From Rhododendron vialii (Eukaryota > Streptophyta > Magnoliopsida > Ericales > Ericaceae), in assembly GCF_030253575.1 (NCBI RefSeq), contig NC_080558.1, positions 8,814,001-8,878,000 of the forward strand: a stretch of 64,000 bases of DNA, written 5' to 3'. Shown in pieces: positions 36,801 through 49,575 of the stretch (position 1 is the first letter of the stretch; every line of letters begins with the position of its first letter). The notes below the pieces were generated by a model. The model had not been told where the DNA came from. It did not search any database and was given only the letters and a program-made list of their open reading frames with translations. The translations under genes were made by a program, and so were the position numbers.

Positions 36801-37238
36801 TCTTTTGCTTTCATACTCCCTACAGGGCATACCGAGCCTTGTACATTTTAAACTGGATCTATCGCTACTTCACTGAGCCTCACTATGTCCATTGGATAGG
36901 TAATACTACTCTCTTTCCCCTTCCTCTCTCAATGAATGAGTGCATGCTGATTTACATGCAAAGCACACGTGAAAACACACTTTCGAGTTTGTTTTGTGCA
37001 TCTTATGGTCTTATGGAAACTTGTTTTGTATTGGATGTTTCTGTTATTGCAGCTTGGCTATCAGGGCTTGTTCAGACATTGCTTTATGCTGATTTCTTCT
37101 ATTATTACTTCCAAAGGTACAAATATTTGATTAATTCAAACTTGCAATCGTATTCGGATATTTGCATAAAAATTGACTCACTCCATTATATTATTTTTCA
37201 GCTGGAAGAACAATGTGAAGCTCCAGTTACCCGCTTGA
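30830..37238 (+). CDS. ERD2: ER lumen protein-retaining (K/HDEL) receptor
   Basis: Seven-helix Golgi/ER receptor that recognises C-terminal HDEL/KDEL signals and returns escaped ER residents in COPI vesicles. Exons 30830-30920, 33161-33426, 33636-33751, 36826-36899, 37053-37116 and 37202-37238 join in frame to 215 residues, the standard plant ERD2 length. Visible signatures are MNIFRLAGDMTHL at the start, ISLKTQELY, RHHKIVRRSYD, NLTGQYVVLLG, ILNWIYRYFTEPH and the end YFQSWKNN. A second ATG three bases earlier (30827) would add one Met; the usual family start favours 30830. All introns show GT-AG ends. Intron 1 (2.2 kb) contains a LINE remnant on the same strand, and intron 3 (3.1 kb) holds no recognised gene. 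No catalytic or binding residue seems damaged. Confidence 0.93.
31600..32665 (+). mobile_element. 5'-truncated LINE (L1-type) in ERD2 intron 1
   Basis: Translated fragments across frames give the C-terminal part of a plant LINE polyprotein. The clearest is a zf-RVT domain at 32095-32265 (VSFFVWCAAQGKILT, then CC...ESVDHLLIRCPFAW), followed by LCLMWTICRERNLR-type sequence at about 32395. The 3' UTR ends cttatcaaaaaaa at about 32654. Frameshifts and stops show it is dead. It is in the same orientation as the gene and apparently spliced out. Confidence 0.75.
33752..36825 (+). other. ERD2 intron 3, no recognised content
   Basis: Long intron with short ORFs on both strands but no conserved domain, RNA or clear inverted repeat that I can support. 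Confidence 0.5.
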
Positions 37239-37299
37239 ACTGAATTCAGCATGTCTTCTGAAATGAAAGACTTTCAAGAAAGCTCTACGCATCAATGTA

Positions 37300-38441
37300 T
37301 TAATCTTTTTTTTTTGGAACCAAATCAATGTACGTATTAATCTAGTTACCGGTTCTTGGCCTATTTGTTCTGTTTCCACTCCGTCTGATGGTAAATTTTA
37401 GCGGGTATGTTAAGCACTGGAACTTGTCATTGATTTTTTCGAAAGGAACTGGAGATTTAAATCCCAAATACCAAATTGTTTGCAGCAGTGAAAGAGCGTG
37501 CTACTGTCTTCCCATTGTTTGGCAAACTTGCTTCGCAAGTATTGGTACTTTCTTTTGAAGTTATGTTTTGAGCCCAATAGTTTTGGTGATTGAATAGTTT
37601 GAGCAACGTTCAAAGATAAGTAAACGTTTATGCGTTATCCAAAGTTCAAAGTTAGTATCAAAACCATGCGTTCTCGGTGATTTCAGAAAACAATTTCCAG
37701 TCTTTGCAATTGGGAAATACTTCTGCATGTTGTGGGTTTCGCACGGAAGCTCTAGTATATACTTGTAATTCTCTGTGTCGGGGTGATTTCTCAGTGGATC
37801 AAATCTGATAATCAGCCCTGTTAGTATGCTTTTTCAGTGACAAATTTTTTCAACAGTTTCCGGAAAAACTAGTTTGATTGACAGACTTCAAAATTTGTCA
37901 TGAATTTTTGGAAAAGAACAAGAAAACTTCAAAAATATGCTTTCTAAAATAAACAATATGATTTTCTCCGAAATATCAATGAAGCATGGAACCAACAACC
38001 TGCTACGTGGTTTTCAAAACCAATTTACTTTGGAAGTTGTCTCGACAACTAGTTCTGAAACAGTATCAAAACAAGTTTGTTCAGAAAGCCGAGGCGAATC
38101 CAATTTATGAAGAAAATACATCGTGATGAGCATTATCATTCTCAACTAACTATGCCCCGCGAGGTTTGTCGACCTTAAACCTTCCAATAATTGAAGCATT
38201 TACCCCATCTTTTGAAGCGAAACAATCGAAGTACGGCTGGTAGGTGTTCGGGATTGGAATTTGTTTTCCTCTTCAGTCTGAAAAGCTCAAGAGCAAGGGC
38301 CGGCTAGCGTGATCGGGCTTTTCTGGGTTCGAAGATCTGAATCTCTCCTCACCTCAGTCAGTTGCCTGTTAATCCCCATGACATGATAGTGAATGACTCA
38401 CCAGAGAAATGTGTCTAGTTTCCTTTTTCTCCATTCAACAA
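37300..38441. other. ERD2 3' flank, no recognised feature
   Basis: The 3'UTR probably ends within the first few hundred bases. Beyond that there is AT-rich intergenic sequence without a supported gene. Confidence 0.45.
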
Positions 38442-38444
38442 TAA

Positions 38445-38739
38445 GGGTATCTTTGGTTCGATGGAATAGAATTGACAATGAAATGGAATTGAGGTTGAAA
38501 TGGGATCGGAGGAAATGAGATTGGCATATCCTTTCCATTCCCAAGTTTGGTTGTAATTAGAAATAACCATTCTCATCCGCAATGGATTTATGCGGCAATA
38601 GTAGTTTTTGGAGTGGCAATAGTAATTTCAGTGAGACAATAGTAATTTTTGGAGTGGCAGTACTAATTTTCATGGGAAAAAGTATTCCATGAAATGACCA
38701 TTCTATTCCAACATTGATTCCATCGAACCAAACATACCC
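38445..38739. mobile_element. PIF/Harbinger (Tourist-like) MITE
   Basis: Terminal repeats gggtatctttggttcgatgg and the matching right end (ccatcgaaccaaacataccc) are flanked by the 3-bp target TAA at 38442-38444 and 38740-38742, the hallmark of PIF/Harbinger. The interior contains a short tandem unit with gtggcaatagtaattt. No coding capacity. Confidence 0.7.
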
Positions 38740-38912
38740 TAAGTGGAAAATGCTTGGAAACAATTGCCTAAAATCCGTGGTTACCAGAGCTCATAGGCTA
38801 TTAGCATCAGTAACTGTAATATCCCCAGCGGCACTGCCTATCATTGAACCAAGCATAAGGGGCAGCAGTGGAAAAAATGACCTACTCACTTGCAACAAGG
38901 TCTTTTCAGAAT

Positions 38913-38964
38913 CGAAGCTTTGGTTTGCTTTATAAAATGGTTTAATTATAAATAAATAAATAAA
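38913..38964 (+). repeat. Tiny insertion with 13-bp flanking repeats
   Basis: The 13-base sequence gtcttttcagaat occurs at 38900-38912 and again at 38965-38977, enclosing 52 bases that end in repeated ATAA units. This is the pattern of a heavily truncated retrotransposition event, though chance or replication slippage is possible. Confidence 0.4.
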
Positions 38965-39019
38965 GTCTTTTCAGAATTGGAGCAATTTGCTTACACTACC
39001 ACCCATCAATTAAGTAAAA

Positions 39020-39224
39020 TTTTGAACCCCACGGGATTTGGCTAAATGATCGTGAGAAAACAATAAATGTTTTTTCATAAAGTCGCAGGTTCTATTCCCA
39101 CGGAGGCCAAACATTCCAAACCTTGGGGCCACTAGGAATTATGCCCAGTCGTTACCTCCAGGGTACCGAAATTATTCGAGGTGAGTGTTAGTTGACCGAG
39201 ACATCCGGTTATAAAAAAAAAATC
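39020..39224 (+). mobile_element. SINE (Au-like), plus strand
   Basis: A B-box-like gcaggttctattccc at about 39086 follows an A-box-like ggctaaatgatcgtgag. The 3' half reads ggtgagtgttagttgaccgag then atccggttat and a run of A at 39213-39222. An 8-bp direct repeat, aagtaaaa, flanks it at 39012-39019 and 39225-39232. Related pieces lie on the opposite strand at 46.7 and 47.5 kb. Confidence 0.6.
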
Positions 39225-39710
39225 AAGTAAAACAAGAGAGAATAAAGATGGGTCTCTTTTGTTGAGTTAAAAAACACAAATTTAGACGGGGATCCTCTCC
39301 GATATTTAAAAAGGATTGGACGATCCATTCCGAGTCCACTTCGACAACCAAATACTCCATATAATTTGAATTAGTAGACAGCATCATTCATACAAAAAAA
39401 TTATATTAATTGTGAGTCGCGATTACTACGATTTTGGAACACATTTATCTTGGAAAAAAATAAATTTAACACACTGAATCAGAATCCATTTACCTCAAGA
39501 TAAAAGTATTGCAATTCATATATTTCTCGATATCCGATCAAACATGATGTAACATAATGTTTGATGTTCTTAACGAATTCTAGAAAATAAAAAATTTTGA
39601 TCATCCAAGTGTGCCCGAAAAGAGTCCACTAACATTCTTGACATCACATTCCAATCTTTTTGGAAGACTGGAGAAATGCAGTATTTTAGACAAGTTTGAG
39701 TACAGCACTC

Positions 39711-39792
39711 GAGATGATTTTAGTGCGTATCAACCCCGATTTTTTCAACATCGAGATGATTTTAGTGCGTATCAACCCCGATTTTTTCAACA
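39711..39792 (+). repeat. Two-copy tandem repeat, about 40-bp unit
   Basis: The unit beginning gatgattttagtgcgtatca is repeated without change, then diverges after ttttttcaacat. Intergenic; no function suggested. Confidence 0.85.
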
Positions 39793-39948
39793 TGAGGCTA
39801 GTTACCAATTACAATGCTCAAGGTAAATCGATAGTCGAATTTAGTATTCCATAACACTTGGAGTATGCATGCATCAAACAGCTCCAAACTCTTACACACG
39901 TTTATGAATGAATCTGCGTCCTGGTATTTCTGTCCCTGACATTGATCT

Positions 39949-40088
39949 TTAGAATGTCAAATGTCTAGGTTTTTGGCTCTTGGCTCTGATCAGTTTTGTG
40001 ACAGACTCTCGGGCTCTTCAGAATGTCAAATGTCCAGCTTTTTGGCTCTCGGATCCAATCAGTTTTGTGATTGACTCTCAAGCTCTCC
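39949..40088 (+). repeat. Two-copy tandem repeat, about 70-bp unit
   Basis: agaatgtcaaatgt, tttttggctct and cagttttgtga recur in the same order about 67-70 bases apart. The following sequence to about 40309 ends in tttcctcaaaaaaaaa and may be a LINE 3' tail. Confidence 0.65.
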
Positions 40089-40309
40089 AACAACGGTGAA
40101 GGCGTCATTGCGACTTCAACTGCAATTGGACCGTGCTATAGCTTGGTGCAGATCATGATCTTTCCACCCACGTGCGAGACATGGGTTCCGACACCAGAGC
40201 TGGTTTTTCTGTTTTCCCTTTGTTTTTTCCTTGTACTAGGACCTTTTGTGTCCTTTGTATTTGTTTCGTTCTTAATATACATGTTTATGTTTCCTCAAAA
40301 AAAAAGTCA

Positions 40310-41210
40310 TACCAACATTGCAACAAGAAATACAACAGTCTCCATTCCCCACGGGTAAATCACTAAAAACAATCCTCTACCTGAAGATATATTCCTGCAA
40401 TTTTTTTCCTTCCTCAAAAAAGGTATAACTTACCGTTCTTTCTTCTTTTGTATTGATCGGCATCAAGACAATAATGCGAAGAATTTTATCCTCCCCAGAT
40501 GAACATGTTGATAGATATGTACTTCAACGAATGGTAACAACAAGAGCGGCAGTTTTGAAAATTTAACATCGACAGACAGCTAAGCTTAACTGCAACTTGC
40601 TAGCCTCACACACGGTGCTGAGCATATGAAAATCTACACGATCTCAACCCATACTTCAGCAGTAAACGTGCCAGGATCCTCGCATATAATCATAATGCAA
40701 AATAAGACCCACTGAGGTAGTGGGTCTCATTTGACGGTCGAACCCGTTCACATTGTAAGTTGCTATGTGCTTATCATCCATACAAAAAATCAAGTTGATA
40801 TAACATTGCTGAAGCATATTTGTCACAAGAAAAATTGAACGGTCAGACTCTGGCCATTTATTTATCTTCTAATTGTTCAGCCCAGAATATTTATCTATGT
40901 CCTGATGAGGATTGAGGACAATAACATTTCACATCTCTAGTTTCCACAATCTTATCAATCCATATTCCCAGTCGCGATTCATGCTTCCAGTTCCCACTAG
41001 CTTATCAAATCAAGCACAAGTTTAAACCAAGCACTCTAGAGCAGCGCAAAATGTTCCCGGACAAGATTTCAAATAAGCACATTTTGCATTGCTATGAAGT
41101 AGTAAAATCACAAGGGTGGTTGTATGCAAGGTGCTCTACTAAAATTTCGCACCTCTGTAAGAATACGAAGAATCCATTTACAACAGAACTTACAATCAGG
41201 ACGGGAAGCC
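40310..41210. other. Intergenic DNA between convergent genes
   Basis: ERD2 (+) and the VPS38 homologue (-) converge on this region. Part near 41000-41210 is probably the VPS38 3'UTR. No gene is recognised. Confidence 0.45.
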
Positions 41211-41212
41211 GA

Positions 41213-44200
41213 TCATGTATCTTTGTATTCTGGAGAAAGGATTGTCCTTAGTAGCTCTTTCAAATTAGCAAGTACATGGCGTGGCCCTAAACTCTTAACG
41301 CCAATGAAATTCAAAAGCTGCTCTATGTCCTACATCAAGGGGCGACAAATGGGTAAGAAACAAGATAAGTTCATTTTCATACAGGACTTTTATGTTTACG
41401 CTTCGAAAACATGGACAAAAGCATAAAAAGAAGTTGCCTGGCAAGGTCAATTAAAAATCTGATTTATTCATAAAATAAATCAATAAATTCATCAAGGGAC
41501 GCGCTAAGTTTCATTATTGATATAATTTATTTCATTCTGCTCTAGCTGTCCCTGTATGTGGAACAAGTACAACAATTACCAATGAAGTCATAAACCTAAT
41601 TTGTATCACTATTGATGATCATACAATCCGCAATATCTGATCTAGTTGTTTTTATCCGCTCTTTGCAAGTTTTACTAAACCATATAATATCGCTTGGAAG
41701 AGAGCGTACCTTGTTGAGCAAAAATACAGCATAGGCTGCTCTTGTAGTTTCTTGACCATCTAAAAAGAGAGGAAATTCTGTAGCCTTCAAATCTGAGGAA
41801 AGTAGTGAATTTGACGTTGAATCAGATGATGTAGGCTCTGATGAAGGTGAGTAGTCATGAATATATGATCGAGAACCTCCCAATCGCAGAGGGTAACGCA
41901 AAGGTACTTGTAAGTAAGAAGCAACAAGGGAAACAGCCTGGAAGATGACAAGCAAACTAAATTAAGTTTGTGGTTATCCTGTAGCCAGTTAAACAAGCCA
42001 GTAAAAAAGCAATAAAGCATAAACTGCTCCAGAAACATTACACTATGAAACAACTAAATTCTTAATGAACAAATAAAATTACTAACAATTCATCCATGAA
42101 TCAGAATTGTTAAATAAAATGATTCCTGAAGCAAATGATTTTAGTTTTAAATGCTATTTGACTACTAAAATGAATGCCATAGATCCATCATTAACAAGAA
42201 GTCAAGAAGAATATGCTACTTAGCGATTACGTGCCATGCAGAGAGAAAGAACTCACATGAGAAACATATCCCAGTGCTGTAGCAGATCTCTGAATCTCCT
42301 TCTTGTCGGCGAAAAAACTCATCTTCTTGAAAGGGAGTACAGTGAGATCCAGACCCAAAATAGTCAAGGAACTTTGATCGACAGGTTTTGATCCAGCAGA
42401 ATTCCCTGGAGAGAGAGAGAAGTTACAACCTATGACTGCACAATTATATGAACTGCAGTCAATTCAAGAATAAATTAAAGCAAAGTCAAACCATCATCCT
42501 GTATATTAGTGTGTGTATATCCCATGATTCTATCAAGCATACTAATGAATCTTATCAAGGTCATGCATCAATACAAAGAGAAACATGGCACAAAGTGCTT
42601 CACAGTGGCGTGGGTCAAAAGAATTACAGATTGAAGGGGGGAAAGAAAAAGAGAGCTCAGTGCCTAACATGACAGCAACAAATGTTAGGGCTCAGTCACT
42701 AACATAACAACAACTACCATCAAAGCAACATACGAACGCTCCCTACAATTACAGGTGTCAATATCATAAACACTGTTATCATCACCCACTTGCAATCTCA
42801 ATGAAAATTGATAGAGGTTGATGCGCAAATACCTCATGTTGCACTGCCTGATAACAAGGCCTCAATTATCCCTTCACAAAGATCTTCCACTCTCATCAAT
42901 CGCATACATTTATAATATCTTAAACAGGGCAGACCTTTTTCTCAATCTATTTGAGATGTCAAAAGAAAACAAATAATTCTACATGTATTCAGTACAACGT
43001 TCATAGCGTCAACACACTCCTGAGTCCTGACCAAAAACCGACTTGCCCAGTAATTATTAGAAAGAAGCCGGATGCTGTATGAATCTTTGGTAGGAAAGCA
43101 CAGTGCAACCCACATTGTTTTTATGGAGTGACCATATTTATACCAACTCCTATTATATGCTCCAACGAGAGATGTAAGCAAATACTTGCCGCAGCACATT
43201 TTACCCTGTGCTATTATTATGACTATATTGTCCACTTCCGTCACATGCCAACTCAATCATATAGCATGACCACTTAGAGAGCGAGAAAGAAAAAGTTGTG
43301 TGTGTGGGTGAGAGAGAGAGAGAGAGAATAAATAGAAATTAATAATTGATTGAGAGAGCGGTAGATTATTTTTGCCGGAGATTCTCCGCACGAGAGATTT
43401 CTAACTTCTAAGTAACTCCTTTTATAAGTGTAACTTGGCTCCTCCAATGTAAGCTTCCATGCCCGGCAAATCTGGAGTTCCTTTTCTTTTTGAACGGCAA
43501 AGAAAGTCTCATTATCATAAAGATAAAAAAATGAGGAGTGGTGCTATTTGCACCGACTGTTTCCTACCGACGGCCGCGCGCGGCCGTCTCCGGCCACCGG
43601 ACGGCCGATCCGAGCCGTCCAAAAATTTAAAAAATAAAAAACCGAGGGGACATATATACACGAAAAATAGGGTGTTTAGATCAAGCACTCTACACACATC
43701 GGATGCCGTTGATTCCCGCGTTGGGCCCCTCGGTTTTTTTTAAAAAAAAATTTGGACGGCTCGGATCGGCCGTCCGGTGGCCGGAGACGGCCGCACGCGG
43801 CCGTCAGTACGATTTCCCTATATTTTTGGTCGGTACATATAGGATTTTCGAAAAATGAGATCGTTACAGTAAGGAAAGCAAATGCATTGATAGAGCTTCG
43901 AAGAGCATGATACTCTCCTAGTGAAGCAACTCACATAACTTAAACCTACTCCTCAACCCCTAGAGTTTTTGAATAAAAAAGTTGATAAGATGCCAACTAA
44001 ACACCTAATGCTTGAACCCCACAATACCAAAACCCCACATGCTTCTTATTCCCTGCCAGAGTAAAGTTCTGGTGCAATTGGGCTGTCACAAGGAAATTGT
44101 TAACCCTAAATTATCTGGGGGAAAACTCTTCTAAAGTTAATGTATTTACAGAGGCTCAGGAGTCATGAGTAGGGATCCTCCTCATTCATGGCCAGTTTGT

Positions 44201-47200
44201 TAGGATGGTCATGGCCATGTTGTTAGCTGTATTTGGGATGATTACCTAGGTTCCCAAGCACAATAATTAAGACATTTGCCAGTCGGAAGGGTGCTGATCC
44301 TGCTACCATCTACCTGATGTTCTGTATTTAGAGGGAAATTCAAAGGACTCGAGGAAACTTCAGTGATGTAAAAGGAGCCTGTTAATTCATGGTGAAAAGG
44401 AGAGTTTCTTCCTAAACAGGCATTCCCTCCCCCTAAAAACACACACGACACACCTAAATGGAGAAGAAAAGGAGAAAAACAATTCTTCAATACTGAGGTG
44501 GCAGATTACCACATTAAGATTACTTTACCTCATATTCAATGATTTTTTGGCCACTGCTATATTTATACATGTGGACAAATAAAATGCACCTGTGTAAGAT
44601 TTTGAAGAAATCATAAGGGACTCAAAGCAATATCTATCTTACCTAATCTAAAACTGCTCGTAAAAGATTCAAGTTCTTGCTCGAGCCCATGCCCAATCAC
44701 AACCTTCACAGGATAGAGCAATGAAACTTGTGATATCATATATTGTTGCCTCACTCTCAGCAACTTCTGCATGTTTCTGAGACGAACATAACCACTTTCT
44801 CCGGCAAGTAGCCTATTTGATTCCTGCATTGTATTCATACTCAGTCTATCTCAAGCGTAAAATGGCGTAAAAACAGAAGCTTGGCCCCCAATACCAAGAT
44901 AATGATTAGAAGACGAATGCCATATAGGTAAAAAAAAATTCTTACAAGTACCATAACATTCAAAAAATTGGTTTGCTATTTATCTTTCTTCAGAGGCATC
45001 GCAGAAGCAATTGATTGATTACAAAAGCAAACGCACAAGATCTACACTGCAATATAGAAAGAGTATACAATGTATCGGACACAGTATATCTAAAGACAAA
45101 GTTAGGCTTCACAAGATCGTCAATAGTCATGTAATGCCCTGACTCTTAGGGACCAGCATATACTCGTTCGAATAATCCTTTGCCGATATCAAGATACGGA
45201 AAATATGAGGTCATTCAATCTTATCCCTCTGCTATAATGATTAACATAAGTATCTATACGTAATACTTCTAGCATTGAAGGCCTCCCAGACTATGAATAT
45301 CATTTACAAGCCCTGTCATCAGTGACAAATGTCGCACATCCCACCTCCACAGTTCGCCACTCCACTCATGAGAGAAATAGAGAATTCTTCCGAACTTAAT
45401 CATGCTATAAAAAGCCTCCAAATAGTTAATACTATCAGTCTATTATTTACTAGCAACTAAACTTTCACAGGGGAAAATTACGGTAGCATTTCCTAGGATT
45501 TGGATGAGATCTACTTTCAGCCGTGAAGAGAATAAACATTATTCCACAATAAAAAAAAAAAAAGGAATATGCAGTTGAACAAGTCCAAAGTTGCAATCCC
45601 TCAAAAACGTCATATGAGTCGCTATTATGATCAATCTTGACTACAGAAGTAATCGCAATATCTCAGTACAAAAAACTGTTAGAGTTTTATATAACCAACA
45701 AGAACAAGTTTGGTGTTTTCTGTGGACAACCAAGTATCCATCAAAGCATCACTATGAGGCTATGACAGATAGATAAGTAAGATTACCTGCAGACGCTTAG
45801 TAGCTACAGAAAGAGCTGTCCCAGCTAGCAAAAGCGACTTAATTTCGTTGTTAAGTCGCTCCTCTTCCCTTTTAACATTCCCTTCTACAACCTTCGCATG
45901 CATTGATGTGTTTCCCATCACCAATTTTCGAGATTCCAACTTCTCGCGCATATCATCTAGCTGATTTGACCGACTTAACGACTCTGCTTCGACCTGCCCA
46001 CCATGTAGCCGCCCACTATTAAGCGGGCTATAAATTTAAAAACCTAATGAATGTAAGCAGTGGAAAACAAGTAAACATAAACATTCAGCTAATGAAATAG
46101 ATTCTTCGGATTCATTCATCTATTACTTCTTTCTTAAATCTGAGGGACCATACGAATAGCTAGTAAAGAAGAAGAGTGAGCTTTATGTTTTAGACAGTTT
46201 AAGTACATTAAAACAAAACAGACAACAAAAAGTCAAAAACTGGCAGGAAAGTAAGTCTAACTATGATCTAACAATTGATGAGTCAATTTGAAACTGACCA
46301 AAAAGGTTCCGTTTAGATAGATGTCGATTTGAAATTGAGGGGTTTGACATTACTATTGAATGAGACTTAAGGACACATTTACCTATCAATACTTTTTTTT
46401 TTTTGATAAGCTTATCTATCAATACTTACCTAAAAGGCCCCATTTGGACACATGTGGATTGAAAATGGAGGGGTTTGACTATTCCGTGAGACTTAGATAA
46501 CATAAATATTTTTGACATTGTGTTTGGGAGCTATATCAAAATTGCTTTGAAATACCTATACTATACACTCTAAAGAGCTATTTGAAATCCTTCCTGTTAA
46601 GGATTCTATATATACGAAGATCCTAATTAAATGCATCACTTTTACCTCTAAGCTACCTTCCACTCTAGTTTCACAAGCCCCTGGAACTAAATCTTTTTTC
46701 GATAACTAAGGTGTCCGGAACAGCTTATGCGCACCTCGACTAATCTTGGGTACCAATTCCACTATCCACTAGCAGGGTACAAATAGAGCCGGGCAAAGCC
46801 CCGTATGGACTGGCCCAAAGGAGTAAACAACACCTACGAGGTTTCGAGCCTAAGGCCCCTGGAACTAATCAACCAGAGTTCTAGTAAAATGAAGCATTTT
46901 TTCCCCTTTCTTGGCATAACCAATACCTTCACAGAGTTAAAGTTCAGCATATATTCACTTGATTTGAAAGCCACATTTATTCAAGTGAAGCTTAAAGTTA
47001 CATTGACCGAAACAAATGGAATAACAAATCTTTCCACGAAGATCACAAGGCAATGAATCTTTTTTACTTTCTATTTACCTTCCAATCTAATTTCACAAGC
47101 TCTTCTAACACAACCTGCTACAATTTTGTTAAAAATAAGCATTTTTCCCCTGCTTATGGCATAAAAGAAGAACTCCATAGTCAAAATTACACATCAGTCA

Positions 47201-47833
47201 AAACCCTTTACTGAAACTCACATCTATTCAAATGGAGCTTAACCGTACATTAACAGAAATGAATGAAACAACAAATCTTTCCACCAATAAGACCATACCA
47301 ACAAATCTTCCACAAGCCCGTATAGCTAAATCTATCATAGTTTGGTAAAATGAAGCCTTTTTTTTTTTTCATTTTTTGGGATAAACAAGAACCTTTGATT
47401 AACATATAATCCGTTGATTTCAAACCCAAATCTATTCAAATAGAGCTTAAACTTGTATTAACAGAAATCAACGAAATGACAAATCTTTTTTTCTATAACT
47501 GAGGTGTCGCCCAACTCGACTAATCTTGGGGCCAATCTCACCGCACACTTGCAGGGAGCTCAATTGAAGCCTGAGCAATTGCACCGTATGAAATGACAAA
47601 TCTTTCTACCAATAAAACCCTACCTGAATGAAACTATCGAGTTTATTTTGAAGCAACAGCTTCTTCTCCTTGGCTTCGTTGAGAGCAGAGGAGAGACTCA
47701 CGAGACGCGCGAGCTCTTGTTCGAAATCTTCCCACTGAACCACCTTCTCAATCCCCTCCTCCTGCGGGGAATCCTTCTTCTCTGAACCTACGGCTTTGTC
47801 CTTGCTCGTTCTTGTTAACGGTTTTTGTTCCAT
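41213..47833 (-). CDS. VPS38: VPS38/UVRAG homologue, class III PI3-kinase complex subunit
   Basis: Subunit of PI3K complex II with VPS34, VPS15 and ATG6, acting in endosomal and vacuolar sorting. Six exons on the minus strand, 47833-47624, 45993-45787, 44823-44643, 42405-42257, 41937-41710 and 41329-41213, all with GT-AG introns and matching phases, give 363 residues, close to the size I recall for the plant protein. The N-terminal third is charged and heptad-like (about 25-140), as expected for the UVRAG/ATG14 coiled coil. The middle has [15 protein letters not shown] and LDLTVLPFK; the C-terminus has [25 protein letters not shown] and the ending [17 protein letters not shown]...LKELLRT. No C2 domain is present at the front, unlike animal UVRAG. 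The start ATG is the first in the exon and lies just below a GA-repeat leader. Intron 1 holds SINE pieces and another intron holds a MITE. Confidence 0.88.
43541..43842. mobile_element. GC-rich palindromic MITE, family copy C
   Basis: Arms carry ctaccgacggccgcgcg, ccggacggccgatccgagcc and their complements (ggctcggatcggccgtccgg, then ggccgcacgcggccgtc). The central block with gatcaagcactctacacac is nearly the same as in copy A. Inserted within an intron of the VPS38 homologue. Outer ends approximate. Confidence 0.7.
46688..46860 (-). mobile_element. SINE (Au-like), minus strand, intronic
   Basis: Begins with a T run and then ataactaaggtgtccgg and cgcacctcgactaat, the 3' half of a common plant SINE read in reverse; the B-box-like region aggtttcgagcc lies near 46840. 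It sits in intron 1 of the VPS38 homologue. A second, diverged piece is at 47488-47590. Confidence 0.5.
47488..47590 (-). mobile_element. SINE fragment, minus strand, intronic
   Basis: Shares ataactgaggtgtcg and ctcgactaatcttgggg with the element at 46.7 kb and ends near gcaccgtatg, also shared. Truncated relative to that copy. Lies just inside intron 1 of the VPS38 homologue. Confidence 0.45.
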
Positions 47834-47958
47834 TTGGAATCGAATTAGGGTTCAAGAAGACTACCATCGTCCCAATTGGGAAAAATTAGGGTTTCGGCAT
47901 CACGGCTGCAAAAGTCAGAGGTGTGTTCGAGACTTTGATTTTCCCGGTTGTTTAGGAG

Positions 47959-47980
47959 GAGAGAGAGAGAGAGAGAGAGA
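47959..47980 (+). repeat. (GA)n in the VPS38 leader or promoter
   Basis: About 11 GA units (CT on the coding strand) roughly 130 bases upstream of the VPS38 start codon. CT-rich leaders are common in plant housekeeping genes; the function here is not shown. Confidence 0.7.
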
Positions 47981-48161
47981 CCGTTTGGTTTGGTTGTACT
48001 TTCTCTGTTCACGAACTCGCCGTTTTCGCATTACTCCCCTCGTTTCCTCCCGATTTATTTGTCTATTTTAAATATTCGTGTTAATTTAGTTTTCAGTGGA
48101 GTATGTTTTAACATGAATTTTCAAAAATATGCAAAATGATTTGTACTTCATTTCTATAATA

Positions 48162-48508
48162 CTCTTTCAGTTCCATTTTCATTGTCATTATTCTGTTTAT
48201 ATATTGTATGTCTTTTGTCTATATCTTTTTAGTATGAATCTTGAAAAATATGCAATATGAATTTTATTTGATAGATCTCAATTACTTCTATCATACAAAA
48301 TTCTCGAAATTATAAAAAAAACATCATCGATTGAAAGATATAAGTAATAAAAAAAATGGCACGCAATTCAAAAATGGACAATGAAAATGAGACGGAGAAA
48401 AGTATGAAGTTTTTAAAAGTATAAAAAAAATTGTAGACCGAAAGATATAGGTAATTTAAAATATAACACGAATATCGCAAATGAACAAATAAAATAGGAC
48501 TGAGAGAG
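48162..48508. mobile_element. Degenerate Stowaway-like MITE
   Basis: Left end ctctttcagttcc and right end aggactgagagag are inverted repeats close to the ctccctccgt-type Stowaway end, flanked by TA on both sides (48160-48161, 48509-48510). The interior is AT-rich and non-coding. It lies between the VPS38 and eEF1A genes. Confidence 0.5.
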
Positions 48509-49575
48509 TAGATTCGAGCAATGGCCACTTTTTATTGTTTCTCTCATTTTTATTGAGGCATAATTTCTATATTACAGTATATCGTAAAAGATAAACCAAA
48601 ACTGACTAGTATTTGTTAGCGGGAAGAACGATGTGATATAGTAAAAAATTGGCCCGAATCTAACAAAAAATAAGAGAAAGCAAAAAAATAATAATAATAC
48701 TCTAATAAAATCCTGTTTAAAGAGATGCCTATTGGGAATTTAGGTCATTAGAGCACCTCCATCCCTTACTCAAGTTTAAGTAAATTTTCGAACAAAAGCT
48801 TCACTAACGCTTGGTATAAGGTAGTTCCCAAAACTAATTTCATTTGGCTTCGTTTTTTTGATTTGGCTGAGACAGCTCTAAACATAGCGTGGAATTCCGC
48901 TTCAATACCAGAGCAAGCAATAATAGTCACCAAGAACATGTAGACGCCAGAGATTGATCGTCACAAACTGGCAGACGATGTGGGCCGCATAAGCAATAAC
49001 GCAGATCGCACTTGTTGAGAAGATGCAATATGCGAAGACCTTACAAATTAAACGGTTTCAGTTTCAGGGTTAGTTGAATAAGCAGAATGATAAGAAACTT
49101 CGTTCAAAAGTTGAATGTCAAGCCATTAAAATCAATCACAGTAGGAAAGCTCGTATGCTCCATCGTTCATGCAAAATGGAGCTAGTTCCCAGGGAAGCAC
49201 CGAGATGCCCAGTACCTATGCTGCAAAAATGATTGTTAACTGCAGGCATACCACTAGTAAAACCAGAAACCTGCCAAAGTCACCATCAAGCATGAGAAGG
49301 ATAAAAACTAGCAAAACCCTCGATAAATACAAATTGTCTTCTTAACTCCCACAGGCGTACAACCAAATTCAAAACTTAGACATGCAAACATAAATTTATT
49401 GTCGCCACCGCCTGTCCAGCACCCAATAACGGGAGCAAAAACCAGGGTGCAACGACAAAGAACTGTGACAAACGGAGAAACAAAGTAGTCCAACTAAATA
49501 ACTTAGGATAGAACCAGCAAAAGTCCGGACTTTTTTATGATAAAAATTGACGCAACACCAACCAGACTCCATATT